From the NCBI RefSeq assembly GCF_003173735.1, contig NZ_CP029551.1, forward strand, positions 5,285,001 through 5,349,000: a DNA stretch of 64,000 nucleotides. Reading direction: 5' to 3'. Every line of letters starts with the position of its first letter. The stretch's first letter is position 1. Shown here one piece after another: positions 1 through 7,092 of the stretch. The notes beneath the pieces are model-generated. The model worked only from the letters and a program-made list of their open reading frames with translations. It did no database searches and was not told where the DNA came from. This DNA is from Methylobacterium radiodurans (lineage in GTDB: Bacteria; Pseudomonadota; Alphaproteobacteria; Rhizobiales; Beijerinckiaceae). Made by a program: the position numbers and the translations under genes.

Positions 1-194
1 AGCGTTACCGCGTCGGCTCCCGCCTGGAGCAGTTCGTCGCAGACCGTCTCGGTGATGCCGAAGCCGTGCGCGGCGTTCTCGCCGTTGATCACCACGCAAT
101 CGAGCCGCCAGCGCTCGCGCAACCGGGGCAGGTGCTCGGCGACGACGGAGCGGCCGGGACGCCCGACGACGTCGCCGAGGAAGAGCAGGCGCAT
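1..194 (-). CDS. YmdB-family metallophosphoesterase (3' part outside window)
   Basis: Only the N-terminal 64 residues are in the window; the gene runs off the left edge. It starts at ATG 194 with MRLLFLGDVVGRPGR, the GD(V/I)xGxxGR signature of the TIGR00282/YmdB calcineurin-like phosphoesterases, followed by a VINGENAAHG block that carries the conserved Asn-Gly-Glu-Asn metal-site segment. Family members hydrolyse 2',3'-cyclic nucleotides in the cytoplasm. It lies 36 bp downstream of the cyclo-ligase gene on the same strand, so the two are probably co-transcribed. The family call rests on the N-terminal motifs alone. Confidence 0.85.
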   Translation of the reverse strand, partial: MRLLFLGDVVGRPGRSVVAEHLPRLRERWRLDCVVINGENAAHGFGITETVCDELLQAGADAVT

Positions 195-230
195 GGTGAT
201 CCGTGGTTCTGAACGCGGGGTGCTACGACG

Positions 231-824
231 TTAGGCCCGTTCGCGCGCCAGCGGAACCGGCCCGTCCTCGGTGACGACGTGGTCGAGGGGCCGATCGTGC
301 GGCTCGGCCGGCACGTGGTCCACCTCCTGGCAGGCGAAGGCGATGCCGACGGTGAGAACCGGATGCAGGGCGGAGAGCCGGGTGATAGCACCATCGTAGT
401 AGCCGCGGCCGTAGCCGATGCGCTGGCCCTGCCGGTCGAAGGCGGCGAGCGGCACCACGAGGGCGTCGGGGTCGAGCGGCGGCAGGTCGGCGCGGGGCTC
501 CGAGAGGCCGAAGCCGCCCTTCACCAGCGCCTCGCCGACGCACCACTCGCGGAAGACGAGGCCCTCGGGCGTGACCTGCGGCAGCACCACGCGCTGCCCG
601 CGGGCGAACAGGCCCTCGGCGATCGGGCGCGGGTCGATCTCGCTGCGGATCGGCCAGAAGGCACCGACGAGGCGGGCCTGGGCCAGAGCCGGCATCGCCA
701 GGACAGCCTCGGCGACGCGACGGGACGCCGTCTCGCGATGATCCGCCGAGAGGGCGTCGCGACGGGCGAGCGCGGCGCGGCGCAGCTCGGCTTTCGGATT
801 TTGGGGAGCGGGGTGCGGAGCCAC
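231..824 (-). CDS. ygfA: 5-formyltetrahydrofolate cyclo-ligase
   Basis: A 197-residue enzyme converting 5-formyl-THF to 5,10-methenyl-THF with ATP, in cytosolic one-carbon metabolism. The C-terminal half has the family signature [11 protein letters not shown], preceded by [10 protein letters not shown]. The N-terminal [16 protein letters not shown] helix is typical. The open frame continues upstream to 1019, but residues there are translated 6S RNA and have no family similarity, so I place the start at GTG 824 ([16 protein letters not shown]), giving the usual family length near 200 residues. Its position next to the 6S RNA repeats a linkage seen widely in proteobacteria. Confidence 0.9.
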   Translation of the reverse strand: MAPHPAPQNPKAELRRAALARRDALSADHRETASRRVAEAVLAMPALAQARLVGAFWPIRSEIDPRPIAEGLFARGQRVVLPQVTPEGLVFREWCVGEALVKGGFGLSEPRADLPPLDPDALVVPLAAFDRQGQRIGYGRGYYDGAITRLSALHPVLTVGIAFACQEVDHVPAEPHDRPLDHVVTEDGPVPLARERA

Positions 825-854
825 GTGAGCCGTTGGAGGATCGATCCCGGGAAA

Positions 855-985
855 CCTACAGCGTAGGTGGGCGCCGTGTTGGCCAAGTCCACGGACGAGG
901 CCAGGAACAGCTCCCGAGGGAGTCGATAAGGCCCCGGGGAAAAGTTCTCCTGACGAACTCTGCAGCCCCGCCCACACCATGTAGC
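855..985 (-). ncRNA. ssrS: 6S RNA (SsrS), boundaries approximate
   Basis: Minus strand between the cyclo-ligase start and the maf promoter region. The ends form a closing stem (969-975 pairs perfectly with 867-873), and the interior carries the purine/pyrimidine-rich segments ACTTTTCCCCGGGGCCTTA and CTCGGGAGCTGTTCCTGG, resembling the open-complex-mimicking bubble of alphaproteobacterial 6S RNAs, then GCCCACCTACG. 6S RNA binds the RNA polymerase holoenzyme. Synteny with 5-formyl-THF cyclo-ligase (ssrS-ygfA) supports the call. I could not fold it or run a covariance model, so the exact ends are uncertain. Confidence 0.68.
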
Positions 986-1120
986 GACCTGGACGGCGGC
1001 GCGCCAGGGGCCGTTGCACCGGCGCCCGTTGTTTCTTTCCGGCGGACCTTCATTTACCACCCGCGCGACGAGAACGCCCCGCCCCTCGGTAGGGCATCGC
1101 GCGGCGCGTACCGGAAGACC

Positions 1121-1822
1121 ATGAGCCAGCAGACGAGCGCGGAGCACGCCCCCGCGGACCAAGCCCCCCGATCCGCCGAGAGCGCGACGGAGGTCGCGGC
1201 GTTGCCCGGCGCGCGCCTGATCCTTGCATCGGCCTCGCCGCGCCGTCTCGCCCTGCTGCAGCAGATCGGCATCGAGCCGGATGCCCTCCTGCCCGCCGAC
1301 GTCGACGAGACGCCGCGGAAGGCAGAGGCGCCCCGCGACCTCGCCAAGCGCCTGGCCCGCGAGAAGCTCGCCGAGGCGGAGGCCGCGATGCGCCGGGCCG
1401 GCAGCGACGCACCCACTTGGCTGATCTCCGCCGATACGGTTGTGGCGGTAGGCCGGCGCGTATTGCCGAAGGCCGAGCTGCCCGACGAGGCGGCCGACTG
1501 CCTGCGCCTGCTCTCGGGGCGGCAGCACCGGGTCTACACGGCAGTGTGCCTGCTCACCCCGCGCGGCGGGCGGCGCGAGCGGTTGGTCGAGAGCCGGGTA
1601 CGCTTCAAGCGCCTCTCGGGCCGGGAGATCGAAGGGTATCTCGGTTCTGGCGAGTGGCGGGGGAAGGCCGGCGGCTACGCCATCCAGGGATTGGCCAGCG
1701 CCTTCGTGGTGAAACTCGTCGGCTCCTACAGCGCGGTCGTCGGGCTGCCGCTCTACGAGACGGCGAGCCTGCTGGAGGGCGAGGGCTTTCCGGTCCGGGC
1801 GCGCTGGGGGGCGATGGCATGA
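1121..1822 (+). CDS. maf: Maf-family nucleotide pyrophosphatase
   Basis: A 233-residue Maf/Ham1-like cytosolic enzyme that hydrolyses non-canonical or modified NTPs to NMPs. The hallmark [18 protein letters not shown] (residues about 30-47) is present, as are ISADTVV with the catalytic Asp and the family's [12 protein letters not shown]-terminal block. The ATG at 1121 gives MSQQTSAE followed by a short non-conserved leader; upstream codons in the same frame belong to the promoter side. Its stop overlaps the next gene by 4 bp (ATGA), indicating a translationally coupled maf-yacG pair as in many alphaproteobacteria. Confidence 0.9.
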   Translation: MSQQTSAEHAPADQAPRSAESATEVAALPGARLILASASPRRLALLQQIGIEPDALLPADVDETPRKAEAPRDLAKRLAREKLAEAEAAMRRAGSDAPTWLISADTVVAVGRRVLPKAELPDEAADCLRLLSGRQHRVYTAVCLLTPRGGRRERLVESRVRFKRLSGREIEGYLGSGEWRGKAGGYAIQGLASAFVVKLVGSYSAVVGLPLYETASLLEGEGFPVRARWGAMA

Positions 1823-2013
1823 GCACGCGCGAGGCGCCAGCCCCCTGCCCGATCTGCGGGAAGCCCGCCGCTCCGGCCTTCCGGCCCTTCTGCTCGCAGC
1901 GCTGCGCCGACGTCGATCTCGGTCGCTGGCTCAGCGACCGCTACGTGATCCCCGGCGAGGACCAGGACGACACCGGCCCACCCCCGCACGACGACCAGAC
2001 CGAGAAAACGTGA
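1819..2013 (+). CDS. yacG: DNA gyrase inhibitor / zinc-binding protein YacG
   Basis: A 64-residue zinc-ribbon protein with CPICGKP at residues 10-16 and [23 protein letters not shown] at 29-51, matching the YacG Cys-X2-Cys-X15-Cys-X3-Cys pattern. E. coli YacG binds GyrB and inhibits gyrase. The ATG overlaps the maf stop codon (ATGA), so translation is coupled. The acidic C-terminal tail is normal for the family. No start ambiguity. Confidence 0.9.
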   Translation: MSTREAPAPCPICGKPAAPAFRPFCSQRCADVDLGRWLSDRYVIPGEDQDDTGPPPHDDQTEKT

Positions 2014-2112
2014 CGTGAGAGAAATCGTAACGGGACCATCACGGAGGCTAGACAGGACCAGAAACGCCCTCTATACGACCGCCATCCGACGCCGCCACGC
2101 GGTGCGGATGTC

Positions 2113-2188
2113 GCCCAGGTAGCTCAGTTGGTAGAGCATGCGACTGAAAATCGCAGTGTCGGTGGTTCGATTCCGCCCCTGGGCACCA
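2113..2188 (+). tRNA. tRNA-Phe (GAA)
   Basis: A complete 76-nt cloverleaf: acceptor GCCCAGG paired with CCTGGGC, a D-arm AGCTCAGTTGGTAGAGC, anticodon loop CTGAAAA with GAA at the centre, the T-arm GGTTCGATTCC and an encoded CCA. It is the integration site of the downstream island: its 3' half is the left copy of a 49-bp direct repeat. The tRNA is intact on this side. Confidence 0.97.
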
Positions 2189-2189
2189 T
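2141..2189 (+). repeat. attL: 49-bp direct repeat within tRNA-Phe 3' half
   Basis: Identical over 49 bp to 21749-21797. It begins at CGACTGAAAATCGC, covering the anticodon stem-loop, T-arm, acceptor 3' strand and CCA plus one base (T). The bases on either side differ between the copies, so the limits of identity are exact. This is the pattern left by tyrosine-recombinase integration at a tRNA gene. Confidence 0.93.
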
Positions 2190-2263
2190 TCTAATCCCCT
2201 TTCAAATTAACAGGTTGTACGCGCCCCGCCCCGTGAGGCGCGTTACCGCGGTTTCCGCGTCTG

Positions 2264-3385
2264 TTACCGCGCACCGTTTTTAACCTGTTCTGCGCGTCGG
2301 CGCTGGGCCCGCAGCTCGGCGACGAGCCCCGACTGCACCACCGCTCCCCGGTTGTAGAGCATCGTCGTCGCCATCTGCGTGTGGGTGGCCGTACGCATGA
2401 CGTCAGCCGGGGCCGCGCCCGCTTCGAACGCCTCCGACACTGCGCCTGCTCGGCTGTCCATATTCCACACGGCGTCCGGCCAGCCAGCGGCGCGCGCGAT
2501 CTTGCGGAAGGTGCGAGAGAAGTGCGCCTTCTTCCACGGCAGGCCGGAGCGCTCGTCGAGGACGATCGGCCCGACGCCGCACGGGGGCAGCTCGGCCAGG
2601 ACGTCGGGGTGCAGCCGCAGGTCGTGCTCGGCGATCTCCGACCCGTTCGACTTCGAGGTCGGCTTGGCGAGCCGCAGCGCCGCGTCGATGTGGCTCCACA
2701 TCAGGCCCCACTCCCAGACCCAGGCGCCCGCCGTGATCGCTCCGCTGATCGCCGCGCGGGCTTCCGCAGTCGGCTTGATCCACTCGCCAATCACGTCCTT
2801 CTGGCGCAGGCTCAGCTCGAACTGCAGTGTGACGGCGAGCGCGATGCTCGGCCGGCCGGCCTCGTGCGCGGCTTTGCGCAGCGCCACGATCTGCTCGTAG
2901 ATCGGACGCAGCTTGCGGGCCTTGGGCGCCCGGAACTCGGTCTTGGCCAGGACCTAGGCCAGCTCGAGGCAGGACCGGTCGCGCAGCTCGCACCCGTAGC
3001 TCACCACGCGCCGCAGCGTCTGAATGCAGGCGTAGGCGCCGCGCTGCCCCAGCGTCTCGGTCCAGGTCTTGTGCCAGCGCCGCACATCCCGGCCGACGAT
3101 GTCGCGCAGGTGCGCGTCACCCGCGAGGTCAACGAGGATGCGGATGTAGCGGCTGTAGAAGATGCGCGTGTCCTGGCGCCGCTCGTGGATCGGCGAATCG
3201 GGGTCCGTCTCGAACGCACGGCAGAGCCATTCCAGCGTGCCGATCTCGGCTGCGTTGCGCGCCGGCATCCGCCCGGCGGCCCATTCGAGCATTTCGGAGT
3301 GGAGCACCGCGCAGCGGGCGGCGATCTCGTCCGAGGGCCAATCGCCGAACAGGCGCACCGTCTTGGGCGCGTAGCCGGCCTTCAC
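2264..3385 (-). pseudogene. Island tyrosine-type integrase, interrupted by in-frame TAG
   Basis: Two same-frame pieces, residues 1-143 (3385 down to 2957) and the remainder (2953 down to 2264), are separated only by a TAG codon at 2954-2956. Reading through gives one protein of about 373 residues with no frameshift. The first part resembles a SAM-like core-binding domain (YSRYIRILVDLAGD, LRRVVSYGCELR); the second resembles a catalytic domain with LDERSGLPWKKAHFSRTFRKIARAAG, a degenerate R/H region (RAGAVSEAFEAGAAPADVMRTATHTQMATTMLYNRG) and a Tyr at the expected end. A classic His-x-x-Arg box is not clear. Its position beside attL fits the island integrase; presumed inactive unless the stop is suppressed. 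Confidence 0.8.
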
Positions 3386-3430
3386 CAGCTTCTCGTCAGC
3401 GACCCATACTTATCCGTAACATTCGATATC

Positions 3431-3446
3431 TTGGCAATTTTGCCAA
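3431..3446. promoter_or_regulatory. Perfect inverted repeat upstream of integrase
   Basis: TTGGCAA-TT-TTGCCAA, two 7-bp arms around a 2-bp centre, about 45 bp upstream of the integrase start in an AT-rich stretch. The size and symmetry suit a dimeric repressor operator controlling the integrase. The regulator is unknown and no matching gene is identifiable nearby. Confidence 0.35.
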
Positions 3447-3569
3447 ATTCTCGCGGCGGCGTGGAAGTACGATATATGCAAATTATCCAGCTTTCGAGAG
3501 ATCAAGACTTTTGACGACCATCAATAGCACTATCTAATATGATATGTGGAATGGCATAGAGTCCTGGCT

Positions 3570-3737
3570 CTGCCTCATCTCCGCCGCGATTTCGGCGGCC
3601 TTGATCGCACGTTGCCGCAGCGCAAGACGATCGCGCTCGGCGCCGTGCTCGGGCTCTAGGTGGTCGGTGTTGGGGTAATGCTCGTTCTGGCGGCCGTGCA
3701 GCGTGAGGTGGAGCGCCGCCGCAGGCCGCCGGTGTGA
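3570..3737 (+). pseudogene. Possible remnant of a small membrane protein
   Basis: The plus-strand frame ending at TGA 3735-3737 reads RRDFGGLDRTLPQRKTIALG.. then a TAG, then VVGVGVMLVLAAVQREVERRRRPPV: a hydrophobic helix interrupted by an in-frame stop followed by a basic tail, as in a single-pass or terminal membrane segment. No start codon is evident and no family is recognised. A rho-independent terminator follows at 3785, which suggests a transcription unit once ended here. The rest of 3386-3969 has no supported gene. Confidence 0.28.
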
Positions 3738-3784
3738 ACCTTCCGCTCTTCGGTAGGTTGGCACAGCATCCCATGAGACACCTT

Positions 3785-3816
3785 AGCCCGCCCGGCCCCG
3801 CCGCGGCGGGCTTTTT
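3785..3816 (+). terminator. Rho-independent terminator
   Basis: AGCCCGCC arm, GC-rich loop, GGCGGGCT arm and a T-run (CTTTTTC). It is the first of a series of near-identical hairpins on this island. No intact plus-strand gene precedes it. Confidence 0.75.
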
Positions 3817-3969
3817 CATTCCTAATATCGTCAAGCTGTCGGGACATCGATCGCAAGCGTCGCACCGTGCTGACGGGAACGGTTTGCTCGTCCTTGCCGT
3901 TGCGTGGCCGCGCCGCGTGAGGAGACCAACGACGCGGCCCTGAAGCTGGTCCAGACAAGGAAGCGCCCC

Positions 3970-4758
3970 ATGAACAAGCTCATTCGGAGCACGATGACTG
4001 CTGCCCTGCTGACAGCAGGCGCCACGATGGCTCTCGCTCAGGGGGGCGGGGCAGGCGGAGCCGGCGGCGGCGCCGGTGGCGGCGCTGGTCCGGGTGCGGG
4101 AGCAGCGGGTGGCGGAGCGGGCGTCGGTGCTGGTGCAGGCGGCGGAGCGGGTCCAGGCGGCGCAGGCGGCGCCCGTATGGGCGGCGGAGCGTCCGGCGGT
4201 GAGGCCGGTGGTATGCTGGGTGGCGGTGCAGCAAGCGAACCGCGCGGCGGCAGCGAGGGTCGTCCAGCGGCGGGCGCAGCGGGCGAGCGGGGTGGAGCTG
4301 CCGATCGAGATGGCGCCGAACGCAGTGCGCCCGGTGACCGTCCCGGCGGGGCGCAGCGTGGCGAGCGTGAAGACGGACCCGGCCGCGCTGGCGCCCGTGA
4401 AGACGGCCGCGGTTCGGCGCGGGGCAACGACGAACGCGGTGGCGCTGATGCGCGAAACGGTCGGGCAGAGCGCGGTGAACGCGGCGCGGCTCGCGGCGCG
4501 GTTAACCGCCTGGGTAGCAGCGAGCGGACCGAGTTTCGCCAGTCGATCACCCGCGTGGGTGTGAGCCGCGTCACCAACGTCAACTTCAGTCTGAACGTCG
4601 GCACGGCCATCCCGCGCTCGGTCACGCTGCACCGGCTTCCTCCCGCCATTGTGACCTTGGTGCCGGCCTATGAAGGCTACAGCTTCATTCTCGTACGAGA
4701 CGACATCGTCATCATCGACCCCGACACCTACGAGATCGTGGATGTCATCCCTGCATAG
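3970..4758 (+). CDS. Secreted Gly/Arg-rich protein with C-terminal DUF1236
   Basis: 262 residues. The ATG at 3970 follows an AAGGAAG ribosome site and opens a signal peptide (MNKLIRSTMTAALLTAGATMALAQ). Residues about 24-85 are almost pure Gly/Ala, about 85-185 are a highly charged Arg/Gly/Asp/Glu repeat-like stretch, and the last 80 residues (FRQSITRVGVSRVTNVNFSLNVGTAIPRSV ending in YEGYSFILVRDDIVIIDPDTYEIVDVI) match the DUF1236 domain common in rhizobial periplasmic proteins. The function of DUF1236 is unknown. It stands alone between two terminators. The low-complexity core makes the family call rest on the C-terminus. Confidence 0.8.
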   Translation: MNKLIRSTMTAALLTAGATMALAQGGGAGGAGGGAGGGAGPGAGAAGGGAGVGAGAGGGAGPGGAGGARMGGGASGGEAGGMLGGGAASEPRGGSEGRPAAGAAGERGGAADRDGAERSAPGDRPGGAQRGEREDGPGRAGAREDGRGSARGNDERGGADARNGRAERGERGAARGAVNRLGSSERTEFRQSITRVGVSRVTNVNFSLNVGTAIPRSVTLHRLPPAIVTLVPAYEGYSFILVRDDIVIIDPDTYEIVDVIPA

Positions 4759-4809
4759 CATCGCGTGAAGGCGCGTTCCCCACCGACAGGGCCCTGACAC
4801 ACCTCCATT

Positions 4810-4840
4810 AGCCCGCCCGGTTCGCCGCAGCGGGCTTTTT
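4810..4840 (+). terminator. Rho-independent terminator after DUF1236 gene
   Basis: AGCCCGCCCGG / CCGCAGCGGGCT stem followed by TTTTTC, 52 bp after the stop codon. Same sequence family as 3785-3816. Confidence 0.8.
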
Positions 4841-4887
4841 CGTGCGACTGCGCTACTTCCGTTCAAAGTCAAGCCAAAGGGTAGCCG

Positions 4888-5445
4888 ATGCGGATCCTGC
4901 GAACCTGTACCTCTCGTCACCTCCGCGGCGCCGCTGTCGGCGTTCTTCTCGTTCTCTCCGCCTCTTCCGGAACGCTCGCTCAGGGCACACCACCGGCGGC
5001 ACCGTCCGCGATGCCCGATCCCGCAACCCTGAAGGCTGCCCGCGAGGTCGTCACGCAGATGCAGGGAGACCGGACAACGACCCTCAACTCCATGTCGGGA
5101 CCGATGGTCGCCATGATGCAGCAGATGGGGATCAAGGAGCAGGATCGCGCTCAGGTGCTCGTTCAGGAGGTCGTCCTTCCGATGCTGACAGCGCGCTACG
5201 ACGATCTCCTCGACATCCAGGCGCGCAGCTTCGCAGGCGTGCTCTCGAAGGAGGATCTGCAGGCGATCGGCGCCTTCTACGGCACTCCGGCCGGCAAGCG
5301 GCTCGCCGCCGCTCAGCCCCAGCTTGCCCAAGCGCAGCTCACCGGAATGACGCAGTGGATGGGCCAGATGATGCCCGAGATGCAAACGAAGCTCACGCAG
5401 GCCATCAAGGCGCACGGCTGGGGGCCTGGGGGCAAAGCCAAGTGA
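4888..5445 (+). CDS. Secreted DUF2059 family protein
   Basis: 185 residues with an N-terminal signal peptide (hydrophobic GAAVGVLLVLSASSG, cleavage after LAQ). The C-terminal half has DUF2059 features: a helix-rich segment YDDLLDIQARSFAGVLSKEDLQAIGAFYGTPAGKRLAAAQPQL, where FYxTPxGK is the recognisable signature, then a Met-rich stretch. DUF2059 proteins are periplasmic and of unknown function. The gene starts 47 bp after the preceding terminator and is followed at 5469-5496 by a weaker hairpin of the same family, so it is probably monocistronic. Confidence 0.85.
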   Translation: MRILRTCTSRHLRGAAVGVLLVLSASSGTLAQGTPPAAPSAMPDPATLKAAREVVTQMQGDRTTTLNSMSGPMVAMMQQMGIKEQDRAQVLVQEVVLPMLTARYDDLLDIQARSFAGVLSKEDLQAIGAFYGTPAGKRLAAAQPQLAQAQLTGMTQWMGQMMPEMQTKLTQAIKAHGWGPGGKAK

Positions 5446-5791
5446 CCTTCTGAGCTCAGAACCTACTCAGCCCGCCCGATCCCACGGCGGTGGGCTTCAC
5501 TTGTCTGGGTTTGGAGCGGGTGGGACGACGCTGCCCCGCCGCCGATCAAGGGGTACCTGACCGTCGCCTAATTCACCCGCATAGCCATCAGGATATGCTG
5601 CGCCTCAGGGCAAGCAACTGCGCCTCCGGCTCACCCCTGCTGCGAAGCCCGCCCGGCCCCGCCGCGGCAAGCTTTTTCGTTCCTGCACACGCGGACGTGA
5701 TGCCGGTTTCGACGAGCCATTAACGACGCCGTGCGATTGGATTCTCGCCCCTCTCAAGATTTGCGGCGCACACCCCACAGGAGGCTCGCCG
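5446..5791. other. Intergenic stretch with two degenerate terminator hairpins
   Basis: No supported gene. Two copies of the island's AGCCCGCCCGG hairpin family lie here: 5469-5496 (imperfect stem, weak T-run) and 5646-5677 (right arm mutated to GGCAAGCT but with TTTTT retained). The second follows no intact gene, suggesting a lost cargo gene. Confidence 0.5.
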
Positions 5792-5827
5792 ATGCTGAGA
5801 GCTGATCGACTGAAAGCCTCGCGATAG
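5792..5827 (+). CDS. Putative 11-residue leader peptide of the AraC regulator
   Basis: A perfect AGGAGG at 5779-5784 sits 7 nt before ATG 5792, which opens MLRADRLKASR and ends in TAG at 5825-5827, one base before the regulator's ATG at 5829. The regulator itself has no comparable ribosome site, so its translation may depend on termination of this small ORF. There is no homology to support it; the evidence is the strong Shine-Dalgarno and the stop/start spacing. Confidence 0.4.
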   Translation: MLRADRLKASR

Positions 5828-5828
5828 C

Positions 5829-6893
5829 ATGGCGGCGGACAAGGACCCGGACGCGCGGACCGTCGCGGAGCAAGCGAGCAACCTCGCAGCGCTGTGCCCC
5901 CAGGCCGTGTTCTCGACAGATCCGTTCCCTGAACGCGAGCGGTTCGACGCTTGGCGCTCGCTGATCGGGCTCACCCACGAGCTCTCGACGCAGGAGGCCG
6001 ACTTCGCGGCGCGCCTGCGCTCGACGCAACTCGGTGAGATGCTGGTCCATGTGATGGACGCCTCGTCGCAGGCCGTCCACCGCGCACCGGAGCGGGTCAG
6101 GCGGGACGGTCTCGACCACTTCGTGCTCCACCTCAGCACCCACGCCCAGGGTGCCACTGAGGGGGATCGCGAACTCTTCATCCCGGCGGGTGCGGTCAGC
6201 ATCAACGACGTGTCGCGTCCGCACCGCAGGCTTGCCGCACCCGAGCGAGGATCGCTCATCGTGAGCCTGCCGCGCGACTTCGTCTCCCAGGCGGTCGCGA
6301 ACACCGATGCGCTGCACGGGCAGGTTCTGCACCACGGCATGGGCGGCCTGCTGCGCGACCACATCGTCGCGCTGGCAAGCCATGCCGGGCGCGTGACGCG
6401 CGCGGCCGCCCCGGACCTCTCGTTGGCCACAGTGCGCATGCTGGCCGCCTGCGTGAACCCCTCCTCGGACAACCTGGAGCAGGCTCGTCCCTCGCTCGAC
6501 GCGGCCCTGGTCGTGCGGGCGAAGCGTTACATCGAGGCGCATCTCGGCTCCCCGAACCTGACCCCGGCCGCCCTCTGCCGCGCGCTCCATGTCTCGCGGG
6601 CGACCTTGTTTCGGGCGTTCCAGCCGCTCGACGGCGTCGCAGCCTACATCGGCCGGCGCCGCCTCGAGGCCGTCCGGCGCGCCCTGCTCACCGGCTCCCC
6701 GGACCCGATCGCCACCATCGGTCACCGCTACGGGTTCACGAACGGCACGCACCTCAGCCGCGGCTTCCGTCGCCAGTTCGGGATGAGCCCGACCGAATTC
6801 AGAGCGAACCGGGAACGTGACCATCTCACCGCCGTGGCTCGCCCCCCCTCGACAGGGCGGCTTTTCAGCGACTGGGTGCAGAGGCACGGTTAA
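5829..6893 (+). CDS. AraC-family transcriptional regulator
   Basis: 354 residues. The N-terminal 200 residues resemble the AraC-binding-like domain of the cupin_6 group (FDAWRSLIG at 39-47, then a DHFVLHLSTHAQG strand and FIPAGAVSINDVSRPHR). The C-terminal about 110 residues are a two-HTH AraC DNA-binding domain (YIEAHLGSPNLTPAALCRALHVSRATLFRAFQ, and IGHRYGFTNGTHLSRGFRRQFGMSPTEFR). It is a cytoplasmic regulator with unknown ligand. It directly precedes the giant FG-GAP/Calx-beta gene on the same strand (200 bp gap), which is a plausible target, though this is inference. Confidence 0.88.
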   Translation: MAADKDPDARTVAEQASNLAALCPQAVFSTDPFPERERFDAWRSLIGLTHELSTQEADFAARLRSTQLGEMLVHVMDASSQAVHRAPERVRRDGLDHFVLHLSTHAQGATEGDRELFIPAGAVSINDVSRPHRRLAAPERGSLIVSLPRDFVSQAVANTDALHGQVLHHGMGGLLRDHIVALASHAGRVTRAAAPDLSLATVRMLAACVNPSSDNLEQARPSLDAALVVRAKRYIEAHLGSPNLTPAALCRALHVSRATLFRAFQPLDGVAAYIGRRRLEAVRRALLTGSPDPIATIGHRYGFTNGTHLSRGFRRQFGMSPTEFRANRERDHLTAVARPPSTGRLFSDWVQRHG

Positions 6894-7092
6894 CGGGTTG
6901 TCGAGCGCCAAAAGTTCCTGAGAGCCCGCATTTTGGGACGCTCGGTCAAGGAATGGGACGCTCAGTCTAGTGGAGGCCGCGCTCTTCCGTATTAAAATCT
7001 TCGGACGGGATCTGACGCGGGAACGACTGCCAGCCACTACGCTCAGGAGCGGAGCGAAGCGGCTCACAGGCGGCGATGTCGCATTGTGATCG

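Noticed and set aside
2380..3514. A 377-codon plus-strand frame over the integrase
   Set aside because: The minus strand encodes the integrase; the plus frame is a GC shadow without domains.
3502..5415. A 637-codon minus-strand frame over the DUF1236 and DUF2059 genes
   Set aside because: The plus-strand genes have signal peptides and conserved domains; the minus frame has none.
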